Assembly (NCBI GenBank): GCA_900696665.1
Contig: CAADGY010000174.1
Location: 1 to 34,439, forward strand
Origin: an uncultured Acidobacteriota bacterium
Lineage (GTDB): Bacteria; Acidobacteriota; Terriglobia; Bryobacterales; Bryobacteraceae
Length of the DNA stretch: 34,439 nt
Direction: 5' to 3'
A program made the position numbers and the translations under genes. The notes beneath the pieces were generated by a model that saw only the letters and a list, made by a program, of their open reading frames with translations, had not been told where the DNA came from and searched no databases. This document shows, piece by piece, positions 16,219-24,945 of the stretch (within the stretch, counting starts at the first letter, position 1; the number at the start of each line of letters is the position of its first letter).

Positions 16219-17579
16219 AGCGGGTCCGCGTCCTCGTTGTTGACGACGAACCGGGCATTCGCCAGTCGCTTAAGGGTGTACTCGAAGACGAAGAGTTTCT
16301 GGTAGCCACTGCCGTTAGTGGAGAGGCGTGCCTTGACGCTTTGCGGCGGGAACCCTACGACATTGTCCTGCTCGATGTCTGGCTACCCGGGATAGACGGC
16401 ATGGAAGTCCTGTCCCGCATTCAGGAGATTCCTTTTCCGGAGCGTCCGGGTGTGGTCATGATCTCGGGCCACGGAACCATTGAAACCGCGGTGAAAGCGA
16501 CCAAGCTTGGCGCCTTCGATTTCATCGAAAAACCCCTGAACGCAGAAAAGGTCTGCGTCATCGTAAAGAACGCGTTTCAACAGCGCCGGCTTGAAATAGA
16601 GTTGCAGCGCATCCGGCAGGATCGCGATCCCCACATCAAGATCATCGGTGAGAGCGTGCCGATGAAAGCGCTGCGGCAACAGCTCAGCCTGATGGCCGCC
16701 ACCAACGGCCGCGTTCTCATCTTCGGGGAAAGCGGGACCGGCAAGGAACTGATCGCTCACGCCATTCATTCCATGAGCCAGCGTGCAAACGAAGCGTTCA
16801 TCGAAGTGAACTGCGCCGCCATCCCGGAGGAACTGATCGAAAGCGAGTTGTTCGGCCATCGTAAGGGCAGCTTTACGGGCGCGGTCGACGACAAGATCGG
16901 GAAATTCCAGAAAGCGGACGGGGGAACCATCTTCCTCGATGAAGTAGGCGATATGAGCCTGAAGACACAGGCGAAGGTTCTGCGTGCTCTGGAAGAACAG
17001 CGCTTTGAGCCTGTGGGCGCCTCGAACTCCGTGCAGGTGGATGTGCGCGTGGTGGCGGCGACCAACAAAAACCTGGAAGAGCAGATTGAGCGTGGGAGCT
17101 TTCGGGAGGACCTCTTTTACCGGTTAAACGTCATTCCGTTCTATGTGCCCCCGCTGCGGGAGCGGAAAGAAGACATCCCGGCGCTCGCAGACCACTTCCT
17201 CCGCGAGTTCACTACCGCCTATGGCCGGAAGCGGAAGGAACTGACGCCTGAAGCCCTACGCATACTGGTGGACTATCATTGGCCCGGAAACGTGCGGGAG
17301 CTGAGAAACCTCGTCGAACGCATCGTCATCATGAACCCGCAGGTCCGTGTTGATGCCAGGCACATCCCGATTCACCCAACCCGCCGTGCCGTTTACGAAC
17401 GCCCTCCGGACCGCCTCGGCACGCTGCAGGAAGTCCGTGAAGCCGCCGAACGGGACTATATCCTAAGGAAGCTCGAGGAGGTGAAGGGGAATGTCACTCG
17501 CACCGCCGAACTGCTCGGGCTCGAACGCAGCAACTTGTACCGGAAAATGCGTTCGCTCGGTATCGTGCCACGAGACTAA
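16215..17579 (+). CDS. ntrX: NtrX-like sigma-54-dependent response regulator
   Basis: The 454 aa carry three domains. The receiver domain (1-120) has DDE near 10-12, phospho-acceptor D54 in LLDVWLPG and K106. The AAA+ activator domain has Walker A GESGTGKE (171-178), the sigma-54-contact loop as GSFTGA (218-223) and Walker B GGTIFLDEVGD. A Fis-type helix-turn-helix closes the protein (VTRTAELLGLERSNLYRKM). The contact loop reads GSFTGA rather than GAFTGA, a variant also found in NtrX-type regulators, so direct sigma-54 activation should not be taken for granted. The gene overlaps ntrY by four bases. Target genes are not evident: I found no clear -24/-12 promoter in the neighbouring intergenic regions. 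Confidence 0.93.
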   Translation: MKRVRVLVVDDEPGIRQSLKGVLEDEEFLVATAVSGEACLDALRREPYDIVLLDVWLPGIDGMEVLSRIQEIPFPERPGVVMISGHGTIETAVKATKLGAFDFIEKPLNAEKVCVIVKNAFQQRRLEIELQRIRQDRDPHIKIIGESVPMKALRQQLSLMAATNGRVLIFGESGTGKELIAHAIHSMSQRANEAFIEVNCAAIPEELIESELFGHRKGSFTGAVDDKIGKFQKADGGTIFLDEVGDMSLKTQAKVLRALEEQRFEPVGASNSVQVDVRVVAATNKNLEEQIERGSFREDLFYRLNVIPFYVPPLRERKEDIPALADHFLREFTTAYGRKRKELTPEALRILVDYHWPGNVRELRNLVERIVIMNPQVRVDARHIPIHPTRRAVYERPPDRLGTLQEVREAAERDYILRKLEEVKGNVTRTAELLGLERSNLYRKMRSLGIVPRD

Positions 17580-17605
17580 TTGCCATCCTTAACCCTTCAC
17601 GGCTG

Positions 17606-17617
17606 GGAACCGGTTCC
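17606..17617. promoter_or_regulatory. Perfect 12-bp palindrome GGAACCGGTTCC with an ECF-like -35
   Basis: The intergenic DNA between ntrX and the Spy-like gene holds the palindrome GGAACCGGTTCC. Its left half also resembles the GGAAC -35 box of many ECF promoters, with CGACAA (17627-17632) 15 bases further on as a possible -10. It could be an operator or the autoregulated promoter of the downstream sigma-factor cluster. The spacing is slightly short. Confidence 0.3.
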
Positions 17618-17725
17618 ACCCGCCCACGACAAATGTCCGGCCGTCCTGTCACAAAAACACCGGTGCTCGTGGTCTTAGGCACGAACACAGTCACGACATC
17701 TCGAAAACGGAGAGTAGAAAAAGCA

Positions 17726-18271
17726 ATGAATCTGAAACGCACGCTGATGGTCGCTCTTGGCAGCGCCGGTTTGCTTCTGGCGCAGGACACGGCAGTGGTC
17801 AGACCCAGTATTTATCCACCCCCAGATCGGGAACCCGCCAGGGCATTGAAGGAGTATCTCAATCTCACGGAGGCACAGGCTCAGGCTCTACAGGGTGTCC
17901 AGAGGAGCAGGCGGGAAGCCGAGCAGGTCATCCATGAACAGATGTGGCAAAAGCAACTGGCGCTCGACGGTCTTTTGCAATCCGGCTCGACGGATTATAC
18001 CCGGATCGGGCGCCTGCTGGCTGAAATCCGCGATCTTCAAAAGAAGCTGCCCATCTCCGGTGAGCCGTACCGGACCCAGGCGTTATCGGTGCTTTCTCAG
18101 GAGCAGCGTCTCAAACTGCCGGCTCTCGTGGATGTACTGAAGTTGCAAACACCAGCCAATGATGCAATCTTTTGGAATCTAATCGACCAGCCGGAACTGA
18201 AGCCGGAACCCCCAATTATTCTCGGCGGACGGGAACCGGCTGACGTTCACATCCTGCCCGCGAGAAAATAG
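17726..18271 (+). CDS. Small secreted Spy/CpxP-like (LTXXQ) protein
   Basis: The 181-aa protein has a signal peptide (MNLKRTLMVALGSAGLLLAQ), cleaved near residues 20-22. A mostly helical region then contains LNLTEAQAQAL, which resembles the LTxxQ motif of Spy/CpxP periplasmic chaperone-like proteins, and a second helical segment (LSVLSQEQRLKLPALVDVL) of the same kind. Such proteins are linked to envelope stress or metal resistance. The start at 17726 places the signal peptide at the N-terminus, with GGAGAG about 12 bases upstream; the longer frame from 17633 adds residues that do not fit. It lies 68 bases upstream of the ECF sigma gene and may belong to its regulon. The resemblance is motif-level only. 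Confidence 0.72.
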   Translation: MNLKRTLMVALGSAGLLLAQDTAVVRPSIYPPPDREPARALKEYLNLTEAQAQALQGVQRSRREAEQVIHEQMWQKQLALDGLLQSGSTDYTRIGRLLAEIRDLQKKLPISGEPYRTQALSVLSQEQRLKLPALVDVLKLQTPANDAIFWNLIDQPELKPEPPIILGGREPADVHILPARK

Positions 18272-18339
18272 TTGATAAATCTCCGATCGGAGGAGCGAAA
18301 GGGGGCGCGGCAGACAGTCCGCCCTCTCTCGACAGGCTC

Positions 18340-18903
18340 TTGCTGACTTTGCGAGACACAACCCATGATGCACGGTCCGGGAAATCCCGTTTGGACGAGG
18401 CGCGCATTGTCTCGCTGCATGCACAGGTCGAGCAGCTATATGAAGATGCCAGACAGGATATCTACTACTACCTGCTTACATTCGGCATTGATCCGGGCCA
18501 GGCACAGGACCTGTCACAAGAGACATTCCTCCGGTTGTACATGGTGCTCCGGGAAGGACAGCAGATAAGGAACGAACGGGCATGGATATTCCGGGTGGCA
18601 CACAACCTTGGGTTGAACGCCCGTGCGAGTCAGAAAAAAGTCCGGCCTATCGGGACAGACTTCGAAGTGCCGTTGCCGGTTGCCGCGGAAAATCCGGAAC
18701 GGAATCTTCTCGAAGCGGAACGGCGTTCGCTATTAGATCGTGCCATTCGGGAATTGTCACCGCAGCAGCGCCAGTGTCTGCTGCTCCGTGTGGAAGGTTT
18801 GCGGTATCAGGAAATCGCCGGCATCGTTGGGATCAGCATCTCCACGGTCGCGGAGTTTCTGCGCCGCGCTGTGTCGAAACTGAAGAGGGTCGCCCATGAG
18901 TGA
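18340..18903 (+). CDS. ECF-type (sigma-70 family) RNA polymerase sigma factor
   Basis: The 187 aa show the two ECF regions. Region 2 runs from about residue 30 to 95: QDIYYYLLTFG, then DLSQETFLRLY and NERAWIFRVAHN. Region 4 is about 125-182: RAIRELSPQQRQCLLLRVEG, then the helix-turn-helix YQEIAGIVGISISTVAEFLR. There is no region 3 and no extra C-terminal domain. The start is uncertain: the longest frame opens at TTG 18340, another TTG lies at 18349, and no in-frame ATG precedes region 2. The best Shine-Dalgarno (GGAGGAG, 18289-18295) is too far upstream. The gene overlaps the anti-sigma gene by eight bases. It presumably directs RNA polymerase to this cluster and other genes when released. 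Confidence 0.92.
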   Translation: MLTLRDTTHDARSGKSRLDEARIVSLHAQVEQLYEDARQDIYYYLLTFGIDPGQAQDLSQETFLRLYMVLREGQQIRNERAWIFRVAHNLGLNARASQKKVRPIGTDFEVPLPVAAENPERNLLEAERRSLLDRAIRELSPQQRQCLLLRVEGLRYQEIAGIVGISISTVAEFLRRAVSKLKRVAHE

Positions 18904-20533
18904 TGCGAGTTGCTCCCTTATCGAAGACACAGAACTGTTGGCCTATGCCGACGGCGAACTGGACGCCAGACAGGCTGCTGACATCCGGCGGCACCTGGCG
19001 GATTGTCCCGAATGCGAGTTGCGGCTACGGCATTTGCGTGCCAGCTTGGAGGATTTCACGTGGCGGATTGAGGAAGACAAGCGAAGAGTATCGCCGCCAC
19101 GGCCGTGGCAAAATCTGAAGCCGGAGTTCAACCGCGTCGATCGTGAATTGGCAGCCCGGTTGCCACGGGCGGCGCCGCGGACCCATCGCTGGCTCGCGGT
19201 TGCGGCAACCGTGCTTGTGGCCGTAATTATTTACCAGTTCTCGAGAGAAAACAGCGTCAGCGCGGCGGAACTGCTGGACAAAGCCGCGCAAACCGGGGCC
19301 CCCACGGAGCCGGGCCGGCGTATCCGGATGAAGACGCGCCAGAACGTTTTCGTCCGCCCCGCAAAGCTCACCGCTACAACTCCGCAGCACGCCGCAAATG
19401 ATAGCTCGTTCACCCACATCAAGGCGCTATTCGAACAAGCGCGGTTCAGTTGGGAAGATCCGCTCAGCGCCCGCGCCTTTGCCGAATGGCGGAACCATTT
19501 AGGAGAAAAGAGCGATGAAGTAACGGTGCTAGGCAGCGGGAACCAACTGGCCGAGCGGCAATACCGCATCCGGACGACAACCCCGGAAGGCGCTCTGGCG
19601 GAGGCATCGCTTACATTGAGGGCGAATGACCTGCGGCCACTGCAAGAGACTCTCCGTTTCCGGAACAACGAATGGGTGGTGATCGCGGAGGCCGAACCGG
19701 CCGGAGACATGCCATCCAGGCAGATGGAGCCACTGCCTCCGATCGCTGCCAGCCGTGAGGACATCTCTCAGGAATCCGTTGAAGAGACACCGGCAGGCGC
19801 TGATGAGGAGTTGCATGTCATCGCCGCTCTGAATCGTATTGGCGCGGACCTCGGAGAGCCGCTGGAGGTGAGACGGGAGGAGGCGGAACGCCGCATCCTG
19901 GTTACGGGAATCGGCATCGACCCGGCACGCCAAAAGCAGATTCTAGGATCGGTGGCAGGTATCCCGGGTGTGTCTGTCCACTTCGAAGATCCGCATCCGG
20001 TAGAGTCTCCACCCATTGAGAGCGCTCCGGCGCCGGTGGCGGCTGGCCCGGAGTCACCACTTCATGATCTGTTGAAGGAGAAACTGGGCGCCGGAAGGCC
20101 GGCCGGACAATTCGTCGATCAGGTTCTGGCGTTGAGCGATTCGGCCCTTTCTCGCGCCCACGCTTTGTACAGCCTTTCCGAAAGGTTTCCATCGGAGATC
20201 GAGCGGGCATTCGAGCCTCACGACCGAAGCCTGCTCGCGAGTATCCGCCTGCAACATCACCGCGCTCTCCTCTCGACTGCGCACCAGTTGGAGCGCGAAC
20301 TGGACACACTTCTGTCCGGCGCCGTGCGTGAGCGCGCACCGCCCGTGCGGTGCGGCACGTGGCAGCAATGCGCGGCAGGCCTGTTGCGCACAACCCAGGA
20401 ACTGGATGAAACACTCAATCTCGCACTTGCAGGCACGCAGCCGGAGCCGACGGAGCAGCTTACGTCGAAGTTGGGTGAAACGTTAGAACGCTGGTTGCAA
20501 GCGGTTCGCGCCTCGGGCATGAGCTCCCCATGA
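18896..20533 (+). CDS. Zinc-finger (zf-HC2) anti-sigma factor with one membrane helix and a long C-terminal region
   Basis: The 545-aa protein starts with an anti-sigma zinc finger: H33, C37 and C40 in HLADCPEC, with upstream ELLAYADGELD. One transmembrane helix follows (about 99-115, WLAVAATVLVAVIIY). The remaining roughly 430 residues should be periplasmic, are unusually long for a ZAS anti-sigma factor, and match nothing I recognise; a proline/glutamate-rich stretch (about 340-395) precedes a helical part with RALLSTAHQLERELDTLL. The gene overlaps the sigma gene by eight bases and the receptor gene by four, so the three proteins are probably made in fixed ratio. The cytoplasmic finger should hold the sigma factor, and the periplasmic part may sense a signal, perhaps from the receptor. 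That last step is inference. Confidence 0.88.
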   Translation: MSDASCSLIEDTELLAYADGELDARQAADIRRHLADCPECELRLRHLRASLEDFTWRIEEDKRRVSPPRPWQNLKPEFNRVDRELAARLPRAAPRTHRWLAVAATVLVAVIIYQFSRENSVSAAELLDKAAQTGAPTEPGRRIRMKTRQNVFVRPAKLTATTPQHAANDSSFTHIKALFEQARFSWEDPLSARAFAEWRNHLGEKSDEVTVLGSGNQLAERQYRIRTTTPEGALAEASLTLRANDLRPLQETLRFRNNEWVVIAEAEPAGDMPSRQMEPLPPIAASREDISQESVEETPAGADEELHVIAALNRIGADLGEPLEVRREEAERRILVTGIGIDPARQKQILGSVAGIPGVSVHFEDPHPVESPPIESAPAPVAAGPESPLHDLLKEKLGAGRPAGQFVDQVLALSDSALSRAHALYSLSERFPSEIERAFEPHDRSLLASIRLQHHRALLSTAHQLERELDTLLSGAVRERAPPVRCGTWQQCAAGLLRTTQELDETLNLALAGTQPEPTEQLTSKLGETLERWLQAVRASGMSSP

Positions 20534-23500
20534 AAGTCGCATTGGCATCCCTGTTGTTTGCCGCATTTGCCGCACAAGCGCAGCAGCGTGCGCAGTTGAC
20601 GGGCGTGATCCGTGATTCCTCGGGACTCGGTGTCCCGGATACCGATGTCGTGATGCTGAACCTGGAAACCGGTATCCGCCGTTCGACACGGACAGGTGAG
20701 CACGGGTCTTATGCGGTCTCCTCGCTCGCACCCGGAGAATACAAGATCACAGTCCGAAAAAGCGGATTTCGAACCATCGCGCGAACGGGAATCCGGCTCG
20801 GCGCAACGGAGCGGGCGCGGCTCGACTTTCTGCTGGAGATCGGTGGGATGCATGAAGTGGTAACGGTGGAAGGCAGCGCCTCGCCTGTGGACACGAATGA
20901 CGCAACTTCGCTCGTAATACTGAGACGTGATGACATCGATGGCTTGCCGCTGAACAGTCGCGGCGTGCTGGGAGTGCTCGACTTCGTACCCGGGTTGCTG
21001 TTCACGCCTGCCAGTCGTGGCGAAGCGGGCCAGTTTACGGCCAACGGCCAGCGCCCGAATACAAACTATTTCACCGTGGACGGCGTCAGCGCGAACAACA
21101 GCATGAGCGGCAGCGGATTGCCGGGAGACTTTTCGGGCGGCGCGCTGCCGGGTATGACGGCGATTGGCAGCCTTCACAACCTGGTCTCATCCCTGGCTTT
21201 GGAAGAGGTGCGGGTCCAAACTTCAACTTTCGCACCTGAGTTCGGCAGATTGCCAGGAGCCCAGATTGCGGTAATCACACACTCCGGTTCAAATCATTTT
21301 CATGGTGAGTTTTTCGGAGCACTCCGTCGCGGCAGGCTGAACGCAAGCGACTGGTTCACAAATCGGGCGGGACGAGATTGGCGTGAGGCGGATGCAGACA
21401 GCGCCGGTGGTGTATTTTCGGGTCCTGTCCGCCGGAACAGCACTTTTTTTGCCGCTGCGTTTGAAAGATTACATCTGAATCAAAGTGCTGCATGGCGATT
21501 GGCTGTGCCTTCGATCGAAGACCGCCTCTATGCGCCTGTCGCGCGCAGGCCGGTTCTGAATGCGTTCCCGTTGCCGCCGTCTCCGTTAGAGGCTGAGCAT
21601 ACGGCTCAAACCCGATGGCCTGGGGACGTCCTGACGAATAACATCCGCCTGGACCATGCCTTCTCCTCAAACGGACTGGCGTTCCTGCGGTGGACTCGAA
21701 CACCCTCGAACAGCCGGTTCGGATACTTGCAGGTGAACGAAGCGCAACTCAATTCCACCAGCGTGACGGCGGGAGTGCTGATGTCTCCCGGCCCCCGGCT
21801 CACCAATGACACGCGGATCAACCTCTCCAGAGCTACGGCCGATTCACGATGGAACGCTTCCGGGCTCGGTGGCGCTCAGCCGCTGAATCTTGCGAGTGTG
21901 CTTCCTCCTTTATCCGGCACCGGACGCGGTGTTTATGCATTGTCGATAGCGGGATTAGGGCCGCTTATTGCCGCCGGGCCGGCACGAAGCCGGCAGACGG
22001 AGTTAAACCTCATCGATACCATCGCGGTTCATTCCGGTAATCACCAGGCAAAGTTCGGCATAGATTATCACCGCCTGGTTTCCACGCGCGTGGAGCCCGC
22101 CTCCGTCGTCATCGCCTCGTACGCCAGTCTCCCGGACTTTATCGGAGGAGCTGAACCGGCGGTCGATTTTCTGCAGGCGGCCAGTGGTTCGAGCGTGATC
22201 GAAACGTTTTCTCTTTTCGCGCAGGACACCTGGCAGTTGGGAAACCGGCTGAACTTCACCTTCGGAATCCGCTGGGAGATCACACCAGGCCCAACGTACC
22301 GGAGCCAGAACGGAACCTCGGCCATCCGGCTGTTCACCGGAGAGATTCCCCCACGGGAGAGTCCCGATCCCGTAGAGCCCGCCCCGTTTCCGGCCGGTAC
22401 GGCGGCTGTTCCTTCGTGGAAAACCCGATACGGCCAGTTTGCCCCTCGCGCCGGCGTCGCGTTACGACTGGATGAGGAGGGCTCGCTGATTTTTCGTGCA
22501 GGCGCCGGGCTTTTCTATGACCTCGGATTCAGTTCAGTGGCCGATGTACTGAATGGAGCGCCGTTCAATCGTTGGGTTGTCGATTTCACGGCTGGAGTTC
22601 CAGGCTCCGGGCAGCAGGAGGTCCTCTATGGATTTGCACAGGACCTGAAGCTTCCGTATTCGGTGCACTGGAACATCGCGATCGAAAAACTGCTGAACCG
22701 CCGTACGGCGGTATCCGTAGCTTACGTGGGATCGCCGGCACGCCGGTTATTGCGCCTGGAACGCCGTCCGGCCGCCGTGGCAGATCATCCAGGGTCTGTT
22801 CTGGCAAGCAATGGAGGATCGTCCCAGTATCACTCCCTTCAACTCCAGGCCCACAAGTCTGTCGGCCGCGGTTTTAACGGGTTTGCCGCCTACACTTGGG
22901 GACATTCGATCGATAACGCTTCCTGGAACTCGGCCATCTTCTTCCTCTATCCGGGCGCGACAGATCGCGGCTCGTCCGACTTCGATGTCCGCCACGCGTT
23001 TCAAACCGGACTTTCCTATACCCCGAATTCCAACGCAATGGGGCGTTGGACGCGTGGATGGACGGTAAGCACCATTTTCCGAGCGCGCACCAGCTTCCCA
23101 GTGGACGTCGTGGCCCGGGAGAATCCGTTCGGGTTAGGATCCGACAACGCGCGCCCGGACCTGGTGGGCGGCATTCCCATCTGGGTTCGAGACCCGTCGG
23201 CGCCCGCCGGCCGCCGTCTGAACCGGGATGCGTTCCGGATTCCTGCATCCGGTCTGCAAGGAAGCCTTGGACGCAATGCAGTGCGCGGGTTCGGACTGGC
23301 TCAGATCGACGCCGCCCTGGAGCGCCGCTTCCCCATCGGCGAGGCAGCCGCCCTGGGAATTCGCCTGGAGGCGTACAATGTCACAAACCGCCCGAACTTC
23401 GCCGATCCGATGCGGTTCCTGAACAACCCGCTCTTCGGACAATCTCTCTCGCAGGCAAACCTCATGCTCGGCACGGGCCGTGCGCATAGCGGCTTGACTC

Positions 23501-23559
23501 CAAACTTTCAATCCGGCGGACCGCGATCGCTTCAGTTACGAATTGATGTGCAATTCTGA
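20530..23559 (+). CDS. Oar-like TonB-dependent outer-membrane receptor 2, coupled to the anti-sigma gene
   Basis: The 1009-aa receptor has a signal peptide (MKVALASLLFAAFAAQAQQ). Next comes a carboxypeptidase-regulatory-like domain (about 22-105, TGVIRDSSGLGVPDTDVVML to YKITVRKSGF). A plug domain carries ANGQRPNTNYFTVDGVSAN and QIAVITHSGSNHFHGEFFGA, and the barrel ends in LQLRIDVQF with a terminal phenylalanine. The ATG overlaps the anti-sigma stop as ATGA. This fixed arrangement recalls FecI-FecR-FecA surface signalling, but the anti-sigma factor is of the zinc-finger type and I see no typical N-terminal signalling (STN) domain. The ligand is unknown. Only eight bases separate its stop from the end of the convergent propeller gene, leaving no room for a terminator. 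Confidence 0.92.
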   Translation: MKVALASLLFAAFAAQAQQRAQLTGVIRDSSGLGVPDTDVVMLNLETGIRRSTRTGEHGSYAVSSLAPGEYKITVRKSGFRTIARTGIRLGATERARLDFLLEIGGMHEVVTVEGSASPVDTNDATSLVILRRDDIDGLPLNSRGVLGVLDFVPGLLFTPASRGEAGQFTANGQRPNTNYFTVDGVSANNSMSGSGLPGDFSGGALPGMTAIGSLHNLVSSLALEEVRVQTSTFAPEFGRLPGAQIAVITHSGSNHFHGEFFGALRRGRLNASDWFTNRAGRDWREADADSAGGVFSGPVRRNSTFFAAAFERLHLNQSAAWRLAVPSIEDRLYAPVARRPVLNAFPLPPSPLEAEHTAQTRWPGDVLTNNIRLDHAFSSNGLAFLRWTRTPSNSRFGYLQVNEAQLNSTSVTAGVLMSPGPRLTNDTRINLSRATADSRWNASGLGGAQPLNLASVLPPLSGTGRGVYALSIAGLGPLIAAGPARSRQTELNLIDTIAVHSGNHQAKFGIDYHRLVSTRVEPASVVIASYASLPDFIGGAEPAVDFLQAASGSSVIETFSLFAQDTWQLGNRLNFTFGIRWEITPGPTYRSQNGTSAIRLFTGEIPPRESPDPVEPAPFPAGTAAVPSWKTRYGQFAPRAGVALRLDEEGSLIFRAGAGLFYDLGFSSVADVLNGAPFNRWVVDFTAGVPGSGQQEVLYGFAQDLKLPYSVHWNIAIEKLLNRRTAVSVAYVGSPARRLLRLERRPAAVADHPGSVLASNGGSSQYHSLQLQAHKSVGRGFNGFAAYTWGHSIDNASWNSAIFFLYPGATDRGSSDFDVRHAFQTGLSYTPNSNAMGRWTRGWTVSTIFRARTSFPVDVVARENPFGLGSDNARPDLVGGIPIWVRDPSAPAGRRLNRDAFRIPASGLQGSLGRNAVRGFGLAQIDAALERRFPIGEAAALGIRLEAYNVTNRPNFADPMRFLNNPLFGQSLSQANLMLGTGRAHSGLTPNFQSGGPRSLQLRIDVQF

Positions 23560-23567
23560 ATCGAAGG

Positions 23568-24695
23568 CTACAGACCAAGCCGGAGAATCCGGCCCGATAG
23601 CTCCAGCACGTACAGCGTGTTGGATCGTGCGTCCAAAGCCATGCTGACGGGTCCCCGCAGATCGGCCGCGACAACCGCTGCTTCCGGTGTGTCGAACCGC
23701 AAAAGCCGGCCCGGCGCGGCGGGTTGCGCACTCTGGTTGGAACTGAACTCAAGCGCAAAAAACTGAGCCCGCGATGTGCCCATATCCCGCCACAGCACAT
23801 CGACCACGGACGTGCGGCCAAACATAAAGGGCTGCGTGGAACGTTGGTTCGGATCGACTACGAGGACTCGCGCCGTTCCGGGTATGAAAGGAAACCCTGT
23901 CAGGAAACTGACGAGCAGTTCGTTCCCATAAATTCGCACGTTCGTAGGCACAGGATCGATCATCGGCGGTCCCACGGCGCTCGGGTTTTGCATTGGGGGA
24001 AAATGCACAATCCGCTGCCATCGCCCTGTTTCGGGGTCGATCCGCATCAGAGCGTTCAGCGATGCGTCTACGGCCCAGAGAACCGAACCATCTCCACTCA
24101 ACGCCAGTCCCCAGGGATTTGAAAACCGGTAGATCGTGACCGGGTCCGGTTCGGAGATCGGCAAACGTGCCAGCACATCCACTGACACGGAAGCTCCGCT
24201 GCCGTCGGCGATCTGTACTTCACGGCCGTCCATAAGACTCTGTTGGTGCTCGGGTGTCACGCGAAAGGTACCGGTTATCTGGTCGATATCGCTGCCAAAC
24301 CGCAACCGCAGAATGGAAGCGAATAACGCGGAGGAGCGTCCCTCGGGATTGTGGATGGCTGTCCCAGGAACCTCCCCTCGTCTTTCGGCATCGCCGCCAC
24401 CGATGGCGAGGTACAGCGTACGATTGCTCACGGCCATCGCAGTGGGGCCGCTCGGACCACCGGCTACGTCCTGGCCCGATGGTAAACCTTCGATCAACGT
24501 CCGGCGTGCTCCTCCGGGTGTGACGAGAGAGACACGGCCCGCGTTAGGTTGTGTGCTGGTTTCCGACACCAGGAGATTGCCTCCGGGGCTCATGACGAGT
24601 TTTTGAGGCGCTTGCAATCCGGTTGTAACAACTTCGAGCTGGCCCCAGGCTCCAGTTGAAACGGTGAGCAAGATGGTGAGTACTTTGCTGAGCAT
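23568..24695 (-). CDS. Secreted ScyD/ScyE-like beta-propeller protein
   Basis: The 375-aa protein has a signal peptide (MLSKVLTILLTVSTGAWG). Propeller-like repeats follow, resembling the ScyD/ScyE family and NHL-type proteins: LQAPQKLVMSPGGNLLVSE, GPTAMAVSNRTLYLAIGG, FSNPWGLALSGDGSVLWAVD, TNVRIYGNELLVSFLTGFPF and GPVSMALDARSNTLYVLEL. No catalytic residues are evident. It should be periplasmic or extracellular, with a binding or scaffold role. The start at 24695 puts the signal peptide first; the longer frame to 24875 has no such sequence. No good Shine-Dalgarno is seen. It lies on the same strand as the metallohydrolase, about 250 bases downstream of it; that gap (24696-24945) holds nothing I recognise. 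Confidence 0.82.
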   Translation of the reverse strand: MLSKVLTILLTVSTGAWGQLEVVTTGLQAPQKLVMSPGGNLLVSETSTQPNAGRVSLVTPGGARRTLIEGLPSGQDVAGGPSGPTAMAVSNRTLYLAIGGGDAERRGEVPGTAIHNPEGRSSALFASILRLRFGSDIDQITGTFRVTPEHQQSLMDGREVQIADGSGASVSVDVLARLPISEPDPVTIYRFSNPWGLALSGDGSVLWAVDASLNALMRIDPETGRWQRIVHFPPMQNPSAVGPPMIDPVPTNVRIYGNELLVSFLTGFPFIPGTARVLVVDPNQRSTQPFMFGRTSVVDVLWRDMGTSRAQFFALEFSSNQSAQPAAPGRLLRFDTPEAAVVAADLRGPVSMALDARSNTLYVLELSGRILRLGL

Positions 24696-24945
24696 GTCTG
24701 GAGTGTACACGAGTCTAGCCGGGGACCGCCATGCGCGCCCGGAGAAAATCCGGTGGCGGATAGTAGCCAATACTTCAATGTGAGCTAATTTTCGTTGTGC
24801 GCCCGGCGCGCCTCCCGATCCGCTGCGCAAAGAGGCATCCCCTGTGAGCAATAATGACTGGACCACCGGCAACATTCACAGCTTGTACTCCAAGCAGAAG
24901 ACAACGGGGTTTCGTTGACCTCTTTGAGGAAAAGCTGGTAATGCA

